64,000 nt of DNA from RPQJ01 sp963712815 (GTDB lineage Bacteria; Pseudomonadota; Gammaproteobacteria; Steroidobacterales; Steroidobacteraceae). Below the pieces are notes generated by a model that made no database searches, was not told where the DNA came from, and was given only the letters and a program-made list of their open reading frames with translations. How positions within the stretch are numbered: position 1 is the first letter of the stretch; each line of letters begins with the position of its first letter. Positions 1 to 9,293 of the stretch are shown here, piece after piece. The position numbers and the translations under genes were made by a program. The stretch spans positions 620,001 through 684,000 of the forward strand of contig CAVQJL010000008.1 of NCBI GenBank assembly GCA_963712815.1, in the 5' to 3' direction.

Positions 1-114
1 CGCGCCGCCAGTCGACCCAGTGGACGCCGCGGGCGCAGGGCGCTCTTTCTGGAACGGGGCAACGGAGCAGGCGGAAACCGCGAGCAGGGCTGCGAATGCG
101 ACGAGTCGAAACAC
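1..114 (-). CDS. Lipoprotein, N-terminal part only (runs off window)
   Basis: A GTG-started frame of 38 codons continues past the window edge. It encodes a lipoprotein signal peptide: a short basic start (MFRLV), a hydrophobic run, and the lipobox LAVSAC with the acceptor Cys at residue 16, then a Pro/Ala/Ser/Thr/Gly-rich linker. It begins 28 nt after the mrcB stop on the same strand, with a GGTAGG-like ribosome site about 9 nt upstream, so it is probably co-transcribed with mrcB. Only the exported, lipid-anchored nature can be stated; the mature domain lies outside the window. Confidence 0.6.
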   Translation of the reverse strand, partial: MFRLVAFAALLAVSACSVAPFQKERPAPAASTGSTGGA

Positions 115-142
115 GGCCGCAAGCCTACCGTGCTGCGCCGAC

Positions 143-2500
143 TCAGGGAACCTCGGGTTCGGCCCCGGCCGAATCGACCTCCGCCGCTTCGTTCCCCTCG
201 CTCAACTCTGCCGCCCCGGCTTCCTCGGCCACGCCGCTGCCCGTTCCGGGCGGGCAGGACTCGCTGGGCTCGAGCCGCGTGCCGGATGCAAAGGGCATGC
301 TGACTGCCGAGCCGTTGCAGTAGGGCGAGGTCTCCTGGCCCGAGAAATAGTCGATCCAGCGCAGGTCGAGCGCGTCGGGCAGCAGCGGCTCGAACGACGT
401 CGTGGGAATCGATCCCATGAGTCGCGACCACACGGCCAACCCTCCGGTCGTCCCGGTGAGGCCCGTGGGCCGGTTGTCGTCGTGCCCGACCCACGACACG
501 ATCAGGTGCGACCCGGAGAAGCCGGCGAACCAGCTGTCACGGTAGTCGTTGGAGGTCCCGGTCTTGCCTGCAACCACGAGCCCCGCGGGCAACTGCTTCT
601 TCGCCGCCCGCCCGGTGCCGCGCTCCATGACCTCGATGAGCATGCGACCGAGTGCGTGCACGGCCTCGGGCGACACGGCCTCCGACACCTCGAGCTGCGG
701 GGCCTTGAGCGGCTGGCCGGCCTCGTCGATCACGGCCCGCACCGCGCGCAGCGGCGCGCGGAAGCCGCCATTGGCAATGGTGTTGTAGACCTGCGCGACG
801 TGCATCGGGCTCAGGTTCGTCGCACCGAGCAGCATGGACGGCAACTCGGCCGGCGCCTCCGGCAGGCCCAGCTGCTCGAAGGCGTGCGAGACGTGGCCAA
901 GCCCCACGTCGAGGCCCAGGTTGACGGTGGCGAGGTTGAGCGACTGCGTCAGCGCGCGCACCAGCGTCACCTCGCCGCGCACCTGCCTGTCGAAGTTCTG
1001 GGGCTTCCACCGGTCGCCGTTCGGCAGCTTGAGGTCCACCGGCGCGTCGGCCACGATCGTGGCGGGTGTGTAGCGGCCCGTCTCCAGGGCGGCGAGATAG
1101 ACGACGGGCTTGGCGAGCGAGCCGATCGGCCGCTGCGCGTCGAGCGCCCGGTTGAAGCCGTCGTATCCGGCGCGCCGTCCGCCGATGAGCGCGACGACTT
1201 CGCCGGTCTGCGGGGTCGTCACGACCACGACGCCTTCGAGCCCGTGCGCCTCCTTGCGCGCCGAACGATCGAGGCGGTCCAGCTCGCCGGCGAGCGCGGC
1301 TTCCGCCGCGCCCTGCAGCAGCGGGTCGAGCGTGCTGAACACGGTCAACCCGGACTCGGTCAAGTCGGCCTCCTCGTAGTCCTCGCGCAGCTGGCGGCGC
1401 ACGAGGTCTAGGAAGGCGGGATAGAACCCGCCGCCCTTGCGTCCGGCCTCCGCGATTCCGAGCTGCTTCTTCGCGGCCCGATCGGCGTCCTCGGCACTCA
1501 CCACGCCCTGCTCGGCCAGCACGCGCAGCACGAGGTTGCGCCGCTCGAGCGCGCGCTCGGGCTGCCGTCGCGGGTCGTAGTACGACGGCCCGCGGATGAC
1601 GGCGACCATCAGCGCGATTTCGGGCAGGTCGAGTTCCGCGAGCGGCTTGCCGAAGTAGAACTGGCTGCCCAGGCCGAAGCCGTGGACGGCGCGCCGTCCG
1701 TCCTGGCCGAGGTAAATCTCGTTGATGTAGGCGTTCATGATGTCCGCCTTCCCGTAGCGCGCCTCGAGGATGACGGCCATCACGGCTTCCTCGGCCTTGC
1801 GCCGCAGGGTCCGGCGGCTGTCGAGAAAGTAGCTCTTCACGAGCTGCTGGGTGAGCGTGCTGCCGCCCTGCTCGATCTGGCCGGCGCGCACGTTGACGAA
1901 CAGCGCGCGCAGGATCGCGAGCGGGTTCACGCCGTGGTGGGAGTCGAACTTGCGATCCTCGACGGCCTTGAGGGCCTCGGGGAGCAGCGGCGGCACCTCG
2001 TCGGGCGCGACCACGATGCGATCCTCGCCGTGCATCGGGAAGATGCTGCCGATCAGCAGCGGGTCGAGGCGCACGATGGCCACCTCTTCGCCGGCCGCGT
2101 CCTCGAGGCCCGTTACCACTCCGCCCGAGAACGACAGCCTCAGGGACCGGGCCTCCTGGCGCTCGTCGGCGAAGCGGAACTCGCGGACGTGGACGCGCAG
2201 GTCGTCGCCCCGCCGGCGGTAGGTGCCCGGCCGGTCGGCGTTCGCGACGGCGAGGTAGCCGAGGCGTTCGAGCTCGTAGGCGAGCCGCTCGGCCGAGAGC
2301 TGCTGGCCCGCATAGAGGTCGATGGGCTGGGCGTACACGCGTGCGGGCAGCGTCCAGCGACGCCCCTCGAACTGCGCGGTGACGCGGTGGTCCAGCACGA
2401 CCACGACAGCGATCGCCGCGACCACGAGCAGCAGGGCGAGCACCGCGAAACCGCGTTGCACTTGCCTGCGCAGGCCGCTCGAGCGCTTTTTGCGTGCCAT
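143..2500 (-). CDS. mrcB: Penicillin-binding protein 1B, bifunctional transglycosylase/transpeptidase
   Basis: A 785-aa class A PBP that polymerises lipid II and cross-links peptidoglycan at the inner membrane. It has a short basic cytoplasmic tail, one membrane segment (about residues 17-37), a UB2H-like region with the PBP1B-type sequence RVYAQP (54-59), the GT51 domain with EDRKFDSHHG (catalytic Glu 181) and GGSTLTQQLVK (212-222), and the transpeptidase domain with SLAK (active Ser 461), SLN (520-522) and KTGTS (646-650). All catalytic motifs are intact and the length fits PBP1B. The ATG lies 83 nt beyond the stop of the upstream trkH. A second class A PBP (PBP1A) is encoded at 52.6-55.0 kb. 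Confidence 0.96.
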   Translation of the reverse strand: MARKKRSSGLRRQVQRGFAVLALLLVVAAIAVVVVLDHRVTAQFEGRRWTLPARVYAQPIDLYAGQQLSAERLAYELERLGYLAVANADRPGTYRRRGDDLRVHVREFRFADERQEARSLRLSFSGGVVTGLEDAAGEEVAIVRLDPLLIGSIFPMHGEDRIVVAPDEVPPLLPEALKAVEDRKFDSHHGVNPLAILRALFVNVRAGQIEQGGSTLTQQLVKSYFLDSRRTLRRKAEEAVMAVILEARYGKADIMNAYINEIYLGQDGRRAVHGFGLGSQFYFGKPLAELDLPEIALMVAVIRGPSYYDPRRQPERALERRNLVLRVLAEQGVVSAEDADRAAKKQLGIAEAGRKGGGFYPAFLDLVRRQLREDYEEADLTESGLTVFSTLDPLLQGAAEAALAGELDRLDRSARKEAHGLEGVVVVTTPQTGEVVALIGGRRAGYDGFNRALDAQRPIGSLAKPVVYLAALETGRYTPATIVADAPVDLKLPNGDRWKPQNFDRQVRGEVTLVRALTQSLNLATVNLGLDVGLGHVSHAFEQLGLPEAPAELPSMLLGATNLSPMHVAQVYNTIANGGFRAPLRAVRAVIDEAGQPLKAPQLEVSEAVSPEAVHALGRMLIEVMERGTGRAAKKQLPAGLVVAGKTGTSNDYRDSWFAGFSGSHLIVSWVGHDDNRPTGLTGTTGGLAVWSRLMGSIPTTSFEPLLPDALDLRWIDYFSGQETSPYCNGSAVSMPFASGTRLEPSESCPPGTGSGVAEEAGAAELSEGNEAAEVDSAGAEPEVP

Positions 2501-2583
2501 GGGCCGTCCGTGTCTGCCGGGGAGGGCGGGATTCTATCCCCTGCCGCCACTTCGCGGCGCGCTTCGGCCGGGCCCGCCCCGCG

Positions 2584-4041
2584 TCACTTGCGCCAGAACG
2601 TGACGGTGAAAAGGATCAGCAGCGTGAAGATCTCGAGTCGCCCGAGCAGCATGGCGAACACGCAGATCCACTTGCCCGCGACTCCGAGCGACGCGTAGTT
2701 GTTCGCCACCTCCCCGAGCCCGGGCCCGAGGTTGTTGATGGTCGCGGCGATGGCCGAGAAGGCGGTCACCTGGTCGATGCCGGTGGCCATCAGCGCCAGC
2801 ATCAGCACGATGAACACACCGACGTAGACGGCGAAGAAGCCCCACACGGCATCCACCACGCGCAGCGGCACCGCGCGCCCGCCGAGCTGCACCGGGATCT
2901 CCGCCGTGGGGTGCACGAGCCGGATGATCTCGCGCCGCCCCTGCTTGAGGAGCAGCAGGCAGCGCACCACCTTCAGCCCGCCCGCCGTCGAGCCCGCGCA
3001 GCCGCCGATGAACGAGGCGAACAGCAGCAGCACGGGGAGCCCGGCGGGCCAGTGGTGGTAGTGCGAGGTGGTGAAACCCGTAGTGGTCGCGACCGAGACG
3101 GCCTGGAACACGCCGTCGAAGGCGAGCTGCACCGTGTCCTCGTAGTCACCAGCCACCAGCAGGTACACCAGCGTGACCATGCTGAGGCCCAGCATCAGGC
3201 GCAGGAACGCCGCGCATTCCGGGTCGCGCCAGTAAGCGCCCAGCCGGCCGCTGCGCCAGGCGACGAAGTGCAGGCCGAAGTTCATGGCGCCGATCAGCAT
3301 GAAGGACACCGCCACGAGTTCGACTGCGCGGCTGTCGAACTGCCCCAGGCTCGCGTCGTAGTGCGAGAAGCCGCCGATCGCCACCGTCGCGAAGGCGTGG
3401 CCGATGGCGTCGAACGCCGACATGCCGGCGAGCGCGTAGCCCGCCGCGCAGGCGGCCGTGATGGTCACGTAGACCACCCACAGCATGCGTGCCGACTGCG
3501 TGATGCGCGGCGCGAGCTTGGTGTCCTTGACGGGGCCGGGCATCTCCGCGCGATACAGCGACATGCCGCCGACGCCGAGCATCGGCAGCAAAGCGACCGC
3601 GAGGATCACGATCCCCATGCCGCCCAGCCACTGCAGCTGCTGCCGGTAGTACAGGATGGACCGGGGCAGCGTGTCGAGGCCGACCAGGATGGTCGCGCCG
3701 GTGGTCGTCAGGCCCGACACCGCCTCGAAGACCGCGTCCGTCAGGCCGATGGCCGGCTGCGGCGAGATATACAGCGGCACTGCGCCCGCCATGCCGAGCA
3801 CGGTCCAGAACAGCGTCACGACCATGAATCCGTCGCGCAGGCGCAGGTCGCGGCGGTCGCTGCGCACCGGCCACCATACCGCCGCGCCGACCGCGACCAG
3901 CCACGCGAACGCCGCCAGGAAGGCGGTGTGGCTGCCGTCCGCGTAATAGATCGAGACGCCGACCGGCGGCAGCATGGTCAGGCTGAACACCATCAGCAGC
4001 AGACCGAGGATGCGCTGGATTGCGCGGAAGCTCATCGGCAC
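2584..4041 (-). CDS. trkH: Trk-type potassium uptake protein, TrkH (second copy)
   Basis: A 485-aa polytopic membrane protein, the K+-conducting subunit of the Trk system. The four pore-loop repeats are recognisable by their selectivity-filter glycines: TTTGATIL, VAIGGFSHYD, ATTTGFTTSHY and INNLGPGLG. It starts with GTG (Met-Pro-Met); an ATG six bases downstream is an alternative. It lies 37 nt after another trkH in the same direction, forming an apparent trkA-trkH-trkH operon. The two TrkH proteins are clearly homologous from end to end but diverged, so this is an old duplication rather than an assembly repeat. TrkA is the likely cytoplasmic regulatory partner of both. Confidence 0.95.
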   Translation of the reverse strand: MPMSFRAIQRILGLLLMVFSLTMLPPVGVSIYYADGSHTAFLAAFAWLVAVGAAVWWPVRSDRRDLRLRDGFMVVTLFWTVLGMAGAVPLYISPQPAIGLTDAVFEAVSGLTTTGATILVGLDTLPRSILYYRQQLQWLGGMGIVILAVALLPMLGVGGMSLYRAEMPGPVKDTKLAPRITQSARMLWVVYVTITAACAAGYALAGMSAFDAIGHAFATVAIGGFSHYDASLGQFDSRAVELVAVSFMLIGAMNFGLHFVAWRSGRLGAYWRDPECAAFLRLMLGLSMVTLVYLLVAGDYEDTVQLAFDGVFQAVSVATTTGFTTSHYHHWPAGLPVLLLFASFIGGCAGSTAGGLKVVRCLLLLKQGRREIIRLVHPTAEIPVQLGGRAVPLRVVDAVWGFFAVYVGVFIVLMLALMATGIDQVTAFSAIAATINNLGPGLGEVANNYASLGVAGKWICVFAMLLGRLEIFTLLILFTVTFWRK

Positions 4042-4078
4042 TCCGGGATGCGGCAGAGCCGATTCTGGCGGCTTGCCG

Positions 4079-5545
4079 TCAGCTGCGCCAGAAGGCTGGG
4101 CTCAGCAGCACCAGGATGGGGAAGATCTCGAGTCGTCCCAGCAGCATGGCCAGCGTCGAAATCCAGAGCCCCGCCGTGCTGATCGAGGTGAAATTTGATG
4201 CCACCTCGCCCAGGCCCGGGCCCACGTTGTTGATGCAGGTGGCGATGGCGCTAAATGCCGTGACCTGCTCGACCCCGGTGGCGATCAGCGCCAGCATCAG
4301 CAGAGTGAAGACAACAAGGTACACGGCGAAGAATCCCCAGACTGCCTCGACGACGCGCGGGCCGACTGGCTTGTCGCCGAGCTTGACCGCGATCTCGGCG
4401 CTCGGATGGATCAGGCGGGTGACCTCGCGAGTTCCCTGGCGCAGCACCAGCAGCCAGCGGATCACCTTCATGCCACCGGCAGTCGAACCAGCGCACCCGC
4501 CGATGAAGGTCGTGAACATGAGCAGGACCGGCAGCGCTCCGGGCCAAAGCGCGAAGTTTTCCGTCGTGTAGCCCGTGCTGGTCTGTATCGACACGGCGTG
4601 GAACAACGCCGAGCGCAGCGAGGTGAACGGGTGGTTGTGTACGTCGTTCCACAAGAGCACCGATGCGGTGACCAGCGTCGTGGCGCCCAGCACCACGACG
4701 TAGGCGCGGAACTCCGCGTCGCGCCAGTAGTCGCCCAGCCGACGGGTGCGCCAGGCAAGGAAATGCAGTGCGAAGCTGACCCCGCCGAGCACCATCAGCA
4801 CGATAGTGATCCACTCGATGGCGGGGCTGGCAAAGTAGCCGATGCTCGCGTCATGCGACGAGTAGCCGCCCGTGGAGACGGACGAGAACGAGTGTCCCAC
4901 GGCGTCGAACAGCGACATTCCGGCGAGCCAGTAGGCCGCGACGCCACCCACGGTGAGCAGCACGTATACAAGCCAAAGCGCCTTGGCCGTGCCGGTGATG
5001 CGGGTCGTGACCTTGGTCTCCTTCATCGGTCCGGTCGTCTCGGCCTTGAGCAGCTGCATGCCGCCGATTCCAAGCAGGGGAAGCAGCGCCACCGCCAGCA
5101 CGACGACACCGAGGCCGCCGAGCCACTGGGTCTGGTGGCGGTAATAGAGGATCGAGGGAGGCAGGTCGTCGAGACCGACGAGCACGGTCGCACCAGTGGT
5201 TGTGTAGCCGGAAACCGACTCGAACACTGCCTCCGTGAACGTCATGTGCGGCAGGTCCGCGAGGAAGAACGGCACGGCGCCCGCGAGCCCGATGACGAAC
5301 CAGAACAGCGCGACCACCAGGAACCCGTCGCGCAGGCGCAGGTCGTCCCTGCTGCGTCGCGCCGGGAGCCAGGCGAGCAGCCCGGCCACGAGCAAGATTG
5401 CGAATGCGTCTAGGAAGAGGTCGAACTGGCCGTCGGCGTACAGCAGCGAGACGGCGGCCGGAACCAGCATGGTCACGCTGAACAGCATGAGCAGCAGGCC
5501 CAGGATCCGCTGGATGACCTCGAGGTTGAGGTGCCTGCGCGTCAC
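4079..5545 (-). CDS. trkH: Trk-type potassium uptake protein, TrkH (first copy)
   Basis: A 488-aa K+ translocating subunit with the four filter loops TTTGATVL, SVSTGGYSSHD, TSTGYTTENF and INNVGPGLGEV, each keeping the key Gly. It is of full family length. The GTG start overlaps the trkA stop as GTGA (5545-5542), which indicates translational coupling with trkA. The filter-flanking residues differ from those of the following paralogue (for example SVSTGGYSS here against VAIGGFSHY there), so the two channels may differ in affinity or ion preference; that is inference. Confidence 0.95.
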   Translation of the reverse strand: MTRRHLNLEVIQRILGLLLMLFSVTMLVPAAVSLLYADGQFDLFLDAFAILLVAGLLAWLPARRSRDDLRLRDGFLVVALFWFVIGLAGAVPFFLADLPHMTFTEAVFESVSGYTTTGATVLVGLDDLPPSILYYRHQTQWLGGLGVVVLAVALLPLLGIGGMQLLKAETTGPMKETKVTTRITGTAKALWLVYVLLTVGGVAAYWLAGMSLFDAVGHSFSSVSTGGYSSHDASIGYFASPAIEWITIVLMVLGGVSFALHFLAWRTRRLGDYWRDAEFRAYVVVLGATTLVTASVLLWNDVHNHPFTSLRSALFHAVSIQTSTGYTTENFALWPGALPVLLMFTTFIGGCAGSTAGGMKVIRWLLVLRQGTREVTRLIHPSAEIAVKLGDKPVGPRVVEAVWGFFAVYLVVFTLLMLALIATGVEQVTAFSAIATCINNVGPGLGEVASNFTSISTAGLWISTLAMLLGRLEIFPILVLLSPAFWRS

Positions 5546-6924
5546 TCCTGGAACAGCCGCTCCACGGCGTCGACGTGCCGCCGGTCGGTGAGGAACACGA
5601 TGACGTGGTCGTCGGCCTCGATCACCGTGTCGTGGTGGCCCATGATCACGTCCTGGCCGCGGACGATCGCGCCGATGGTCGCGCCCTTCGGCAGCTTCAC
5701 TTCCTCGACGCGGCGCCCCACGACCCGGCCGCCGCGCGAGCCGTGTGCGATCGCCTCGATGGCCTCGGCCGCGCCGCGGCGCAGCGAGTGCACGCGCACC
5801 ACGTCGCCGCGGCGCACGTGGGCGAGCAGCGAACCGATGGTCACGGACTGCGGCGAGATCGCCACGTCGATCGGGCCGCTCTGCATCATCTCCGCGTAGG
5901 CCGGCCGGTTGATGAGCGCCATCACGCGGTGAGCGCCGAGGCGCTTGGCGAGCATCGCCGAGAGGATGTTGGCCTCCTCGGCGTTGGTCACGGCGCAGAA
6001 CACGTCGGCGCTGTCGATGTTCTCCTCGATGAGGAGCTCCTCGTCCGCCGCGTCGCCGTTGAGCACGACCGTGCTGCGCAGGATCTCGGAGATGCGTCGC
6101 GCGCGGGCCGGGTCGCGTTCGATGATCTTGACCTGGTAGCGATCCTCGATGCGCTGCGCGAGGCGCAGCCCGATGTTGCCGCCGCCCGCGATCACGACGC
6201 GCTTGACCGAGTCCTCGACACGGCGCAGTTCGGTCATCACCTTGCGCATGTCCTCGGTGGCGGCGAGGAAGAACACCTCGTCGCCATGCTGGAGGATCGT
6301 GTCGCCCTCGGGCGCGATGCTGCCGCCCTCGCGGTAGATGGCCACGACCCGCGCGTCCACGTTCGGGAGGTGCTCGCGGATGCTGCGCAGCTGCTGGCCG
6401 ACGAGCGGCCCGCCGCGCACGGCCTTGACGCCCACGAGCCGCACGCGCCCGTCGGCGAAGTCGAGCACCTGCAGGGCGCCCGAGTAGCGGATCAGCCGCT
6501 CGACGTACTGGGTGACCAGTTCCTCTGGACTGATGTAGACGTCCACCGGGAACCCGGCGCCGTCGGCAGGCGGCGAATCGGTGTCGAAGAAGAGCTTGCC
6601 GCGCTGCGTGTACTCCAGCGAACGGATGCGTGCGATCTTGGTGCGGGTGCGGAACAGCGTCCAGGCGACCTGGCAGGCCACCATGTTCACTTCGTCGCTG
6701 TTCGTGAGCGCCACCACCATGTCGGCGCCCGCGGCTCCCGCCTGCTCGAGGATATTGGGATGCGCGGCGTTGCCCGCCACGGTGCGGATGTCGAGTCGGT
6801 CCTGCAGGTCGCGCAGCAGCAGGTCGTTGGTGTCGACGACCGTGACGTCGTTCGCCTCCTCGCGGGCGAGGTGGTACGCAGCCGTCCGGCCGACCTGGCC
6901 GGCTCCGAGGATGATGATCTTCAC
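5542..6924 (-). CDS. trkA: Trk system potassium uptake regulatory protein TrkA
   Basis: A 460-aa cytoplasmic NAD(H)- or nucleotide-binding gating protein of Trk K+ channels. It has two tandem RCK units, each a TrkA_N Rossmann fold plus TrkA_C. The nucleotide-binding glycine motifs are GAGQVG near residue 7 and GGGNIG near residue 240. Length matches full two-domain TrkA. GTG start, with a GAGG ribosome site close upstream. First gene of trkA-trkH-trkH; it starts about 80 nt after uvrD ends, so uvrD may read into it. Confidence 0.96.
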   Translation of the reverse strand: MKIIILGAGQVGRTAAYHLAREEANDVTVVDTNDLLLRDLQDRLDIRTVAGNAAHPNILEQAGAAGADMVVALTNSDEVNMVACQVAWTLFRTRTKIARIRSLEYTQRGKLFFDTDSPPADGAGFPVDVYISPEELVTQYVERLIRYSGALQVLDFADGRVRLVGVKAVRGGPLVGQQLRSIREHLPNVDARVVAIYREGGSIAPEGDTILQHGDEVFFLAATEDMRKVMTELRRVEDSVKRVVIAGGGNIGLRLAQRIEDRYQVKIIERDPARARRISEILRSTVVLNGDAADEELLIEENIDSADVFCAVTNAEEANILSAMLAKRLGAHRVMALINRPAYAEMMQSGPIDVAISPQSVTIGSLLAHVRRGDVVRVHSLRRGAAEAIEAIAHGSRGGRVVGRRVEEVKLPKGATIGAIVRGQDVIMGHHDTVIEADDHVIVFLTDRRHVDAVERLFQE

Positions 6925-7006
6925 CTGCCTCGCCCTGTGGGACCTTCGCGCTCGCGGACCTTTCGTCGGGCGGGCCCGTTCTCGCGCGCGGCCGTCATTG
7001 TACGCC

Positions 7007-9190
7007 TCACATCGCCTCGAGGTTGGCGTAGCCCATCATGAGCCACTTGGTGCCCTGGCGCTCGAAGTTCACCTGGATGCGCGCGTTCGAGCCCTGGCCC
7101 TCGATGCCGAGCACGACGCCGTCGCCGAATTTCTGGTGGCGGACGCGCTGGCCGAGCCTGAGGCTGCCGGGGGAGTCGTCGGTGAATCGCTGGCCGCCGC
7201 GCGATGCGCTGGCTGCCGGCCCGCGGTAGGCGGGCACGTAGGCGGGCCGCGAAACCTGCACCTTCGGGCGCACCTCCTCGACGAGTTCGGCCGGGATCTC
7301 CGCCAGGAACCGCGACGGCGCGCCGTAGCTGTCCATGCCGTGCATGCGCCGCTGCTCGGCGAAGGTGAGGTAGAGCTGCCGCATGGCGCGAGTCGTGCCC
7401 ACGTAGCACAGGCGCCGTTCCTCCTCGAGCCCCTGCACGTCCATGATGGAGCGCTGGTGGGGGAACAGGCCGTCCTCGAGGCCGCAGAGGAACACCACCG
7501 GGAACTCGAGCCCCTTGGCCGTGTGCAGGGTCATCATCTGCACGCAGTCCTCCCATTCCTCGGCCTGGCCTTCGCCCGACTCGAGCACGGCGTGCGACAG
7601 GAACGACATCAGCGGCGGCATCTCGCCGTCCTCGGGCTCGTAGCCGCGCGCCGCGCTCACGAGTTCCTCGAGGTTCTCGAGCCGGGCTTCGCCCTTGTCG
7701 GCCTTGTCCCTGCGGTAGTGGCCCGCGAGCCCGCTCGCCTCGATGACGTGGTCCACCTGCTCGTGCAGGGGCAGGTCGCGCGTGTCGGCGTCGAGCTTCT
7801 CGACGAGCGCCAGGAAGGCCTGCAGGCAGCCCGATGCGCGCGCACCGAGCTCGCCGGCGCAGGGCGCCGCCGACTGCCACAGCGAGGTGGAATGCGCCTT
7901 GGCGTGGGCGCGCAGCACCTCGAGCGTTCGGGCGCCGATGCCGCGGGTGGGCAGGTTCACGACCCGCTCCAACGACGCGTCGTCGTCGCGGTTGGCGATG
8001 AGACGCAGGTAGGCGAGCGCGTCCTTGATCTCCTGCCGTTCGAAGAATCGGAGGCCGCCGTACACGCGGTACGGGATGCGCGCCGCGAGCAGGTATTCCT
8101 CGAATACGCGCGACTGGGCGTTCGAGCGGTAGAGGATCGCGGTGTCGCGGCGGTTGCCGCCGCGCGACACCCAGTCGCGGATGCGATTGACGACGAACTC
8201 GGCCTCGTCGCGTTCGTTGTAGGCACGGTAGAGGCGGATCGGCTCGCCCTTGCCGCCCTCGGTCCAGAGCTTCTTGCCGATGCGCCCGGAATTGTTGGCG
8301 ATGATGGCGTTGGCCGCGGCGAGGATGGTGCCGGTGGAGCGGTAGTTCTGCTCGAGGCGGAACAGCTGCACGCCAGGGAAGTCGCGGCGGAACTGCTGCA
8401 GGTTCTCCACCCGCGCGCCGCGCCAGCGGTAAATCGACTGGTCGTCGTCACCGACCACGTAGGGCAGGCTGGTCGCGCCCGCGAGCGCCTTCATCCAGTT
8501 GTACTGGATGGTGTTCGTGTCCTGGAACTCGTCCACCAGCACGTGGCCGAAGCGGGCACGGTAGTGGTCCACGAGGCCCGGCGTCTCGCGCCACAGCTCG
8601 TAGCTGCGCAGCAGCAGCTCGGCGAAATCGACGACGCCGTTGCGCTTGCAGGCCTCCTCGTACGCCTCGTACAGCTTGATCATCTGCCGGCGCGTCGGGT
8701 CGCCGTCGTCCTTGAGGTGCTTCGGACGCAGGCCCTCGTCCTTCTGCGCATTGATGAACCAGGCCACCTCCCTCGGGATCCAGCGCGCTTCGTCCAGGCC
8801 GAGCCCGCGGATCAGGCGCTTGACGAGCCGCTGCTGGTCCTCGGCATCGAGGATCGAGAAGCCCTGCGGAAGGCCGGCCTCGCGCCAGTGCATGCGCAGC
8901 AGCCGGTGCGCGATGCCGTGGAAGGTGCCGATCCACAGCGGCGCCGAGGGCAGGCCGAGCTGGGCCTCGATGCGCGCGCGCATCTCGCCGGCCGCCTTGT
9001 TGGTGAAGGTGACCGCGAGGATGCCGTGCGGGGAGACGCCCTCGACCTGCACCAGCCAGGCGACGCGGTGGGTCAGCACGCGCGTCTTGCCGCTGCCGGC
9101 GCCGGCGAGGACCAGCGTCGGGGCGAGCGGTGCCGTGACCGCCTGCCGCTGTGCTTCGTTCAGCGGGTCGAGAAGATGGGAGACGTCCAT
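7007..9190 (-). CDS. uvrD: DNA helicase II (UvrD)
   Basis: A 727-aa SF1A 3'-5' helicase for nucleotide excision and mismatch repair. Walker A GAGSGKT is at residues 30-36, followed by TFTNKAAGEM (motif Ia), VDEFQDTN (motif II), DDDQSIYRWRGA (motif III), TLHTAKGLEFPVVFL (motif V) and YVGTTRAMRQLYL (motif VI). The C-terminus has the UvrD-type tail with HQKFGDGVVLGIEGQG and the ending MMGYANLEAM. The length and this tail favour UvrD over Rep. The ATG is preceded by a conventional leader and the gene is probably transcribed from its own promoter in the 103-nt gap behind the acylase gene. Confidence 0.95.
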   Translation of the reverse strand: MDVSHLLDPLNEAQRQAVTAPLAPTLVLAGAGSGKTRVLTHRVAWLVQVEGVSPHGILAVTFTNKAAGEMRARIEAQLGLPSAPLWIGTFHGIAHRLLRMHWREAGLPQGFSILDAEDQQRLVKRLIRGLGLDEARWIPREVAWFINAQKDEGLRPKHLKDDGDPTRRQMIKLYEAYEEACKRNGVVDFAELLLRSYELWRETPGLVDHYRARFGHVLVDEFQDTNTIQYNWMKALAGATSLPYVVGDDDQSIYRWRGARVENLQQFRRDFPGVQLFRLEQNYRSTGTILAAANAIIANNSGRIGKKLWTEGGKGEPIRLYRAYNERDEAEFVVNRIRDWVSRGGNRRDTAILYRSNAQSRVFEEYLLAARIPYRVYGGLRFFERQEIKDALAYLRLIANRDDDASLERVVNLPTRGIGARTLEVLRAHAKAHSTSLWQSAAPCAGELGARASGCLQAFLALVEKLDADTRDLPLHEQVDHVIEASGLAGHYRRDKADKGEARLENLEELVSAARGYEPEDGEMPPLMSFLSHAVLESGEGQAEEWEDCVQMMTLHTAKGLEFPVVFLCGLEDGLFPHQRSIMDVQGLEEERRLCYVGTTRAMRQLYLTFAEQRRMHGMDSYGAPSRFLAEIPAELVEEVRPKVQVSRPAYVPAYRGPAASASRGGQRFTDDSPGSLRLGQRVRHQKFGDGVVLGIEGQGSNARIQVNFERQGTKWLMMGYANLEAM

Positions 9191-9247
9191 GGGAGGGCGC
9201 GGATTCTAGCAAACCCGCGGGCCCCTCCCGCGCCGCCGTCGTTGGCC

Positions 9248-9288
9248 TGCCGTGTGCCTCGCCCGCCGTCGCGGCGAGGCACACGGCA
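9248..9288 (-). terminator. Perfect 16-bp inverted repeat, possible terminator of the acylase gene
   Basis: TGCCGTGTGCCTCGCC at 9248-9263 and its exact complement at 9273-9288 enclose a 9-nt loop. The hairpin begins 6 nt after the acylase stop codon when read on the minus strand. No U-tract follows, so it may be a processing or stability hairpin rather than a classical intrinsic terminator. Confidence 0.55.
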
Positions 9289-9293
9289 ACGCG

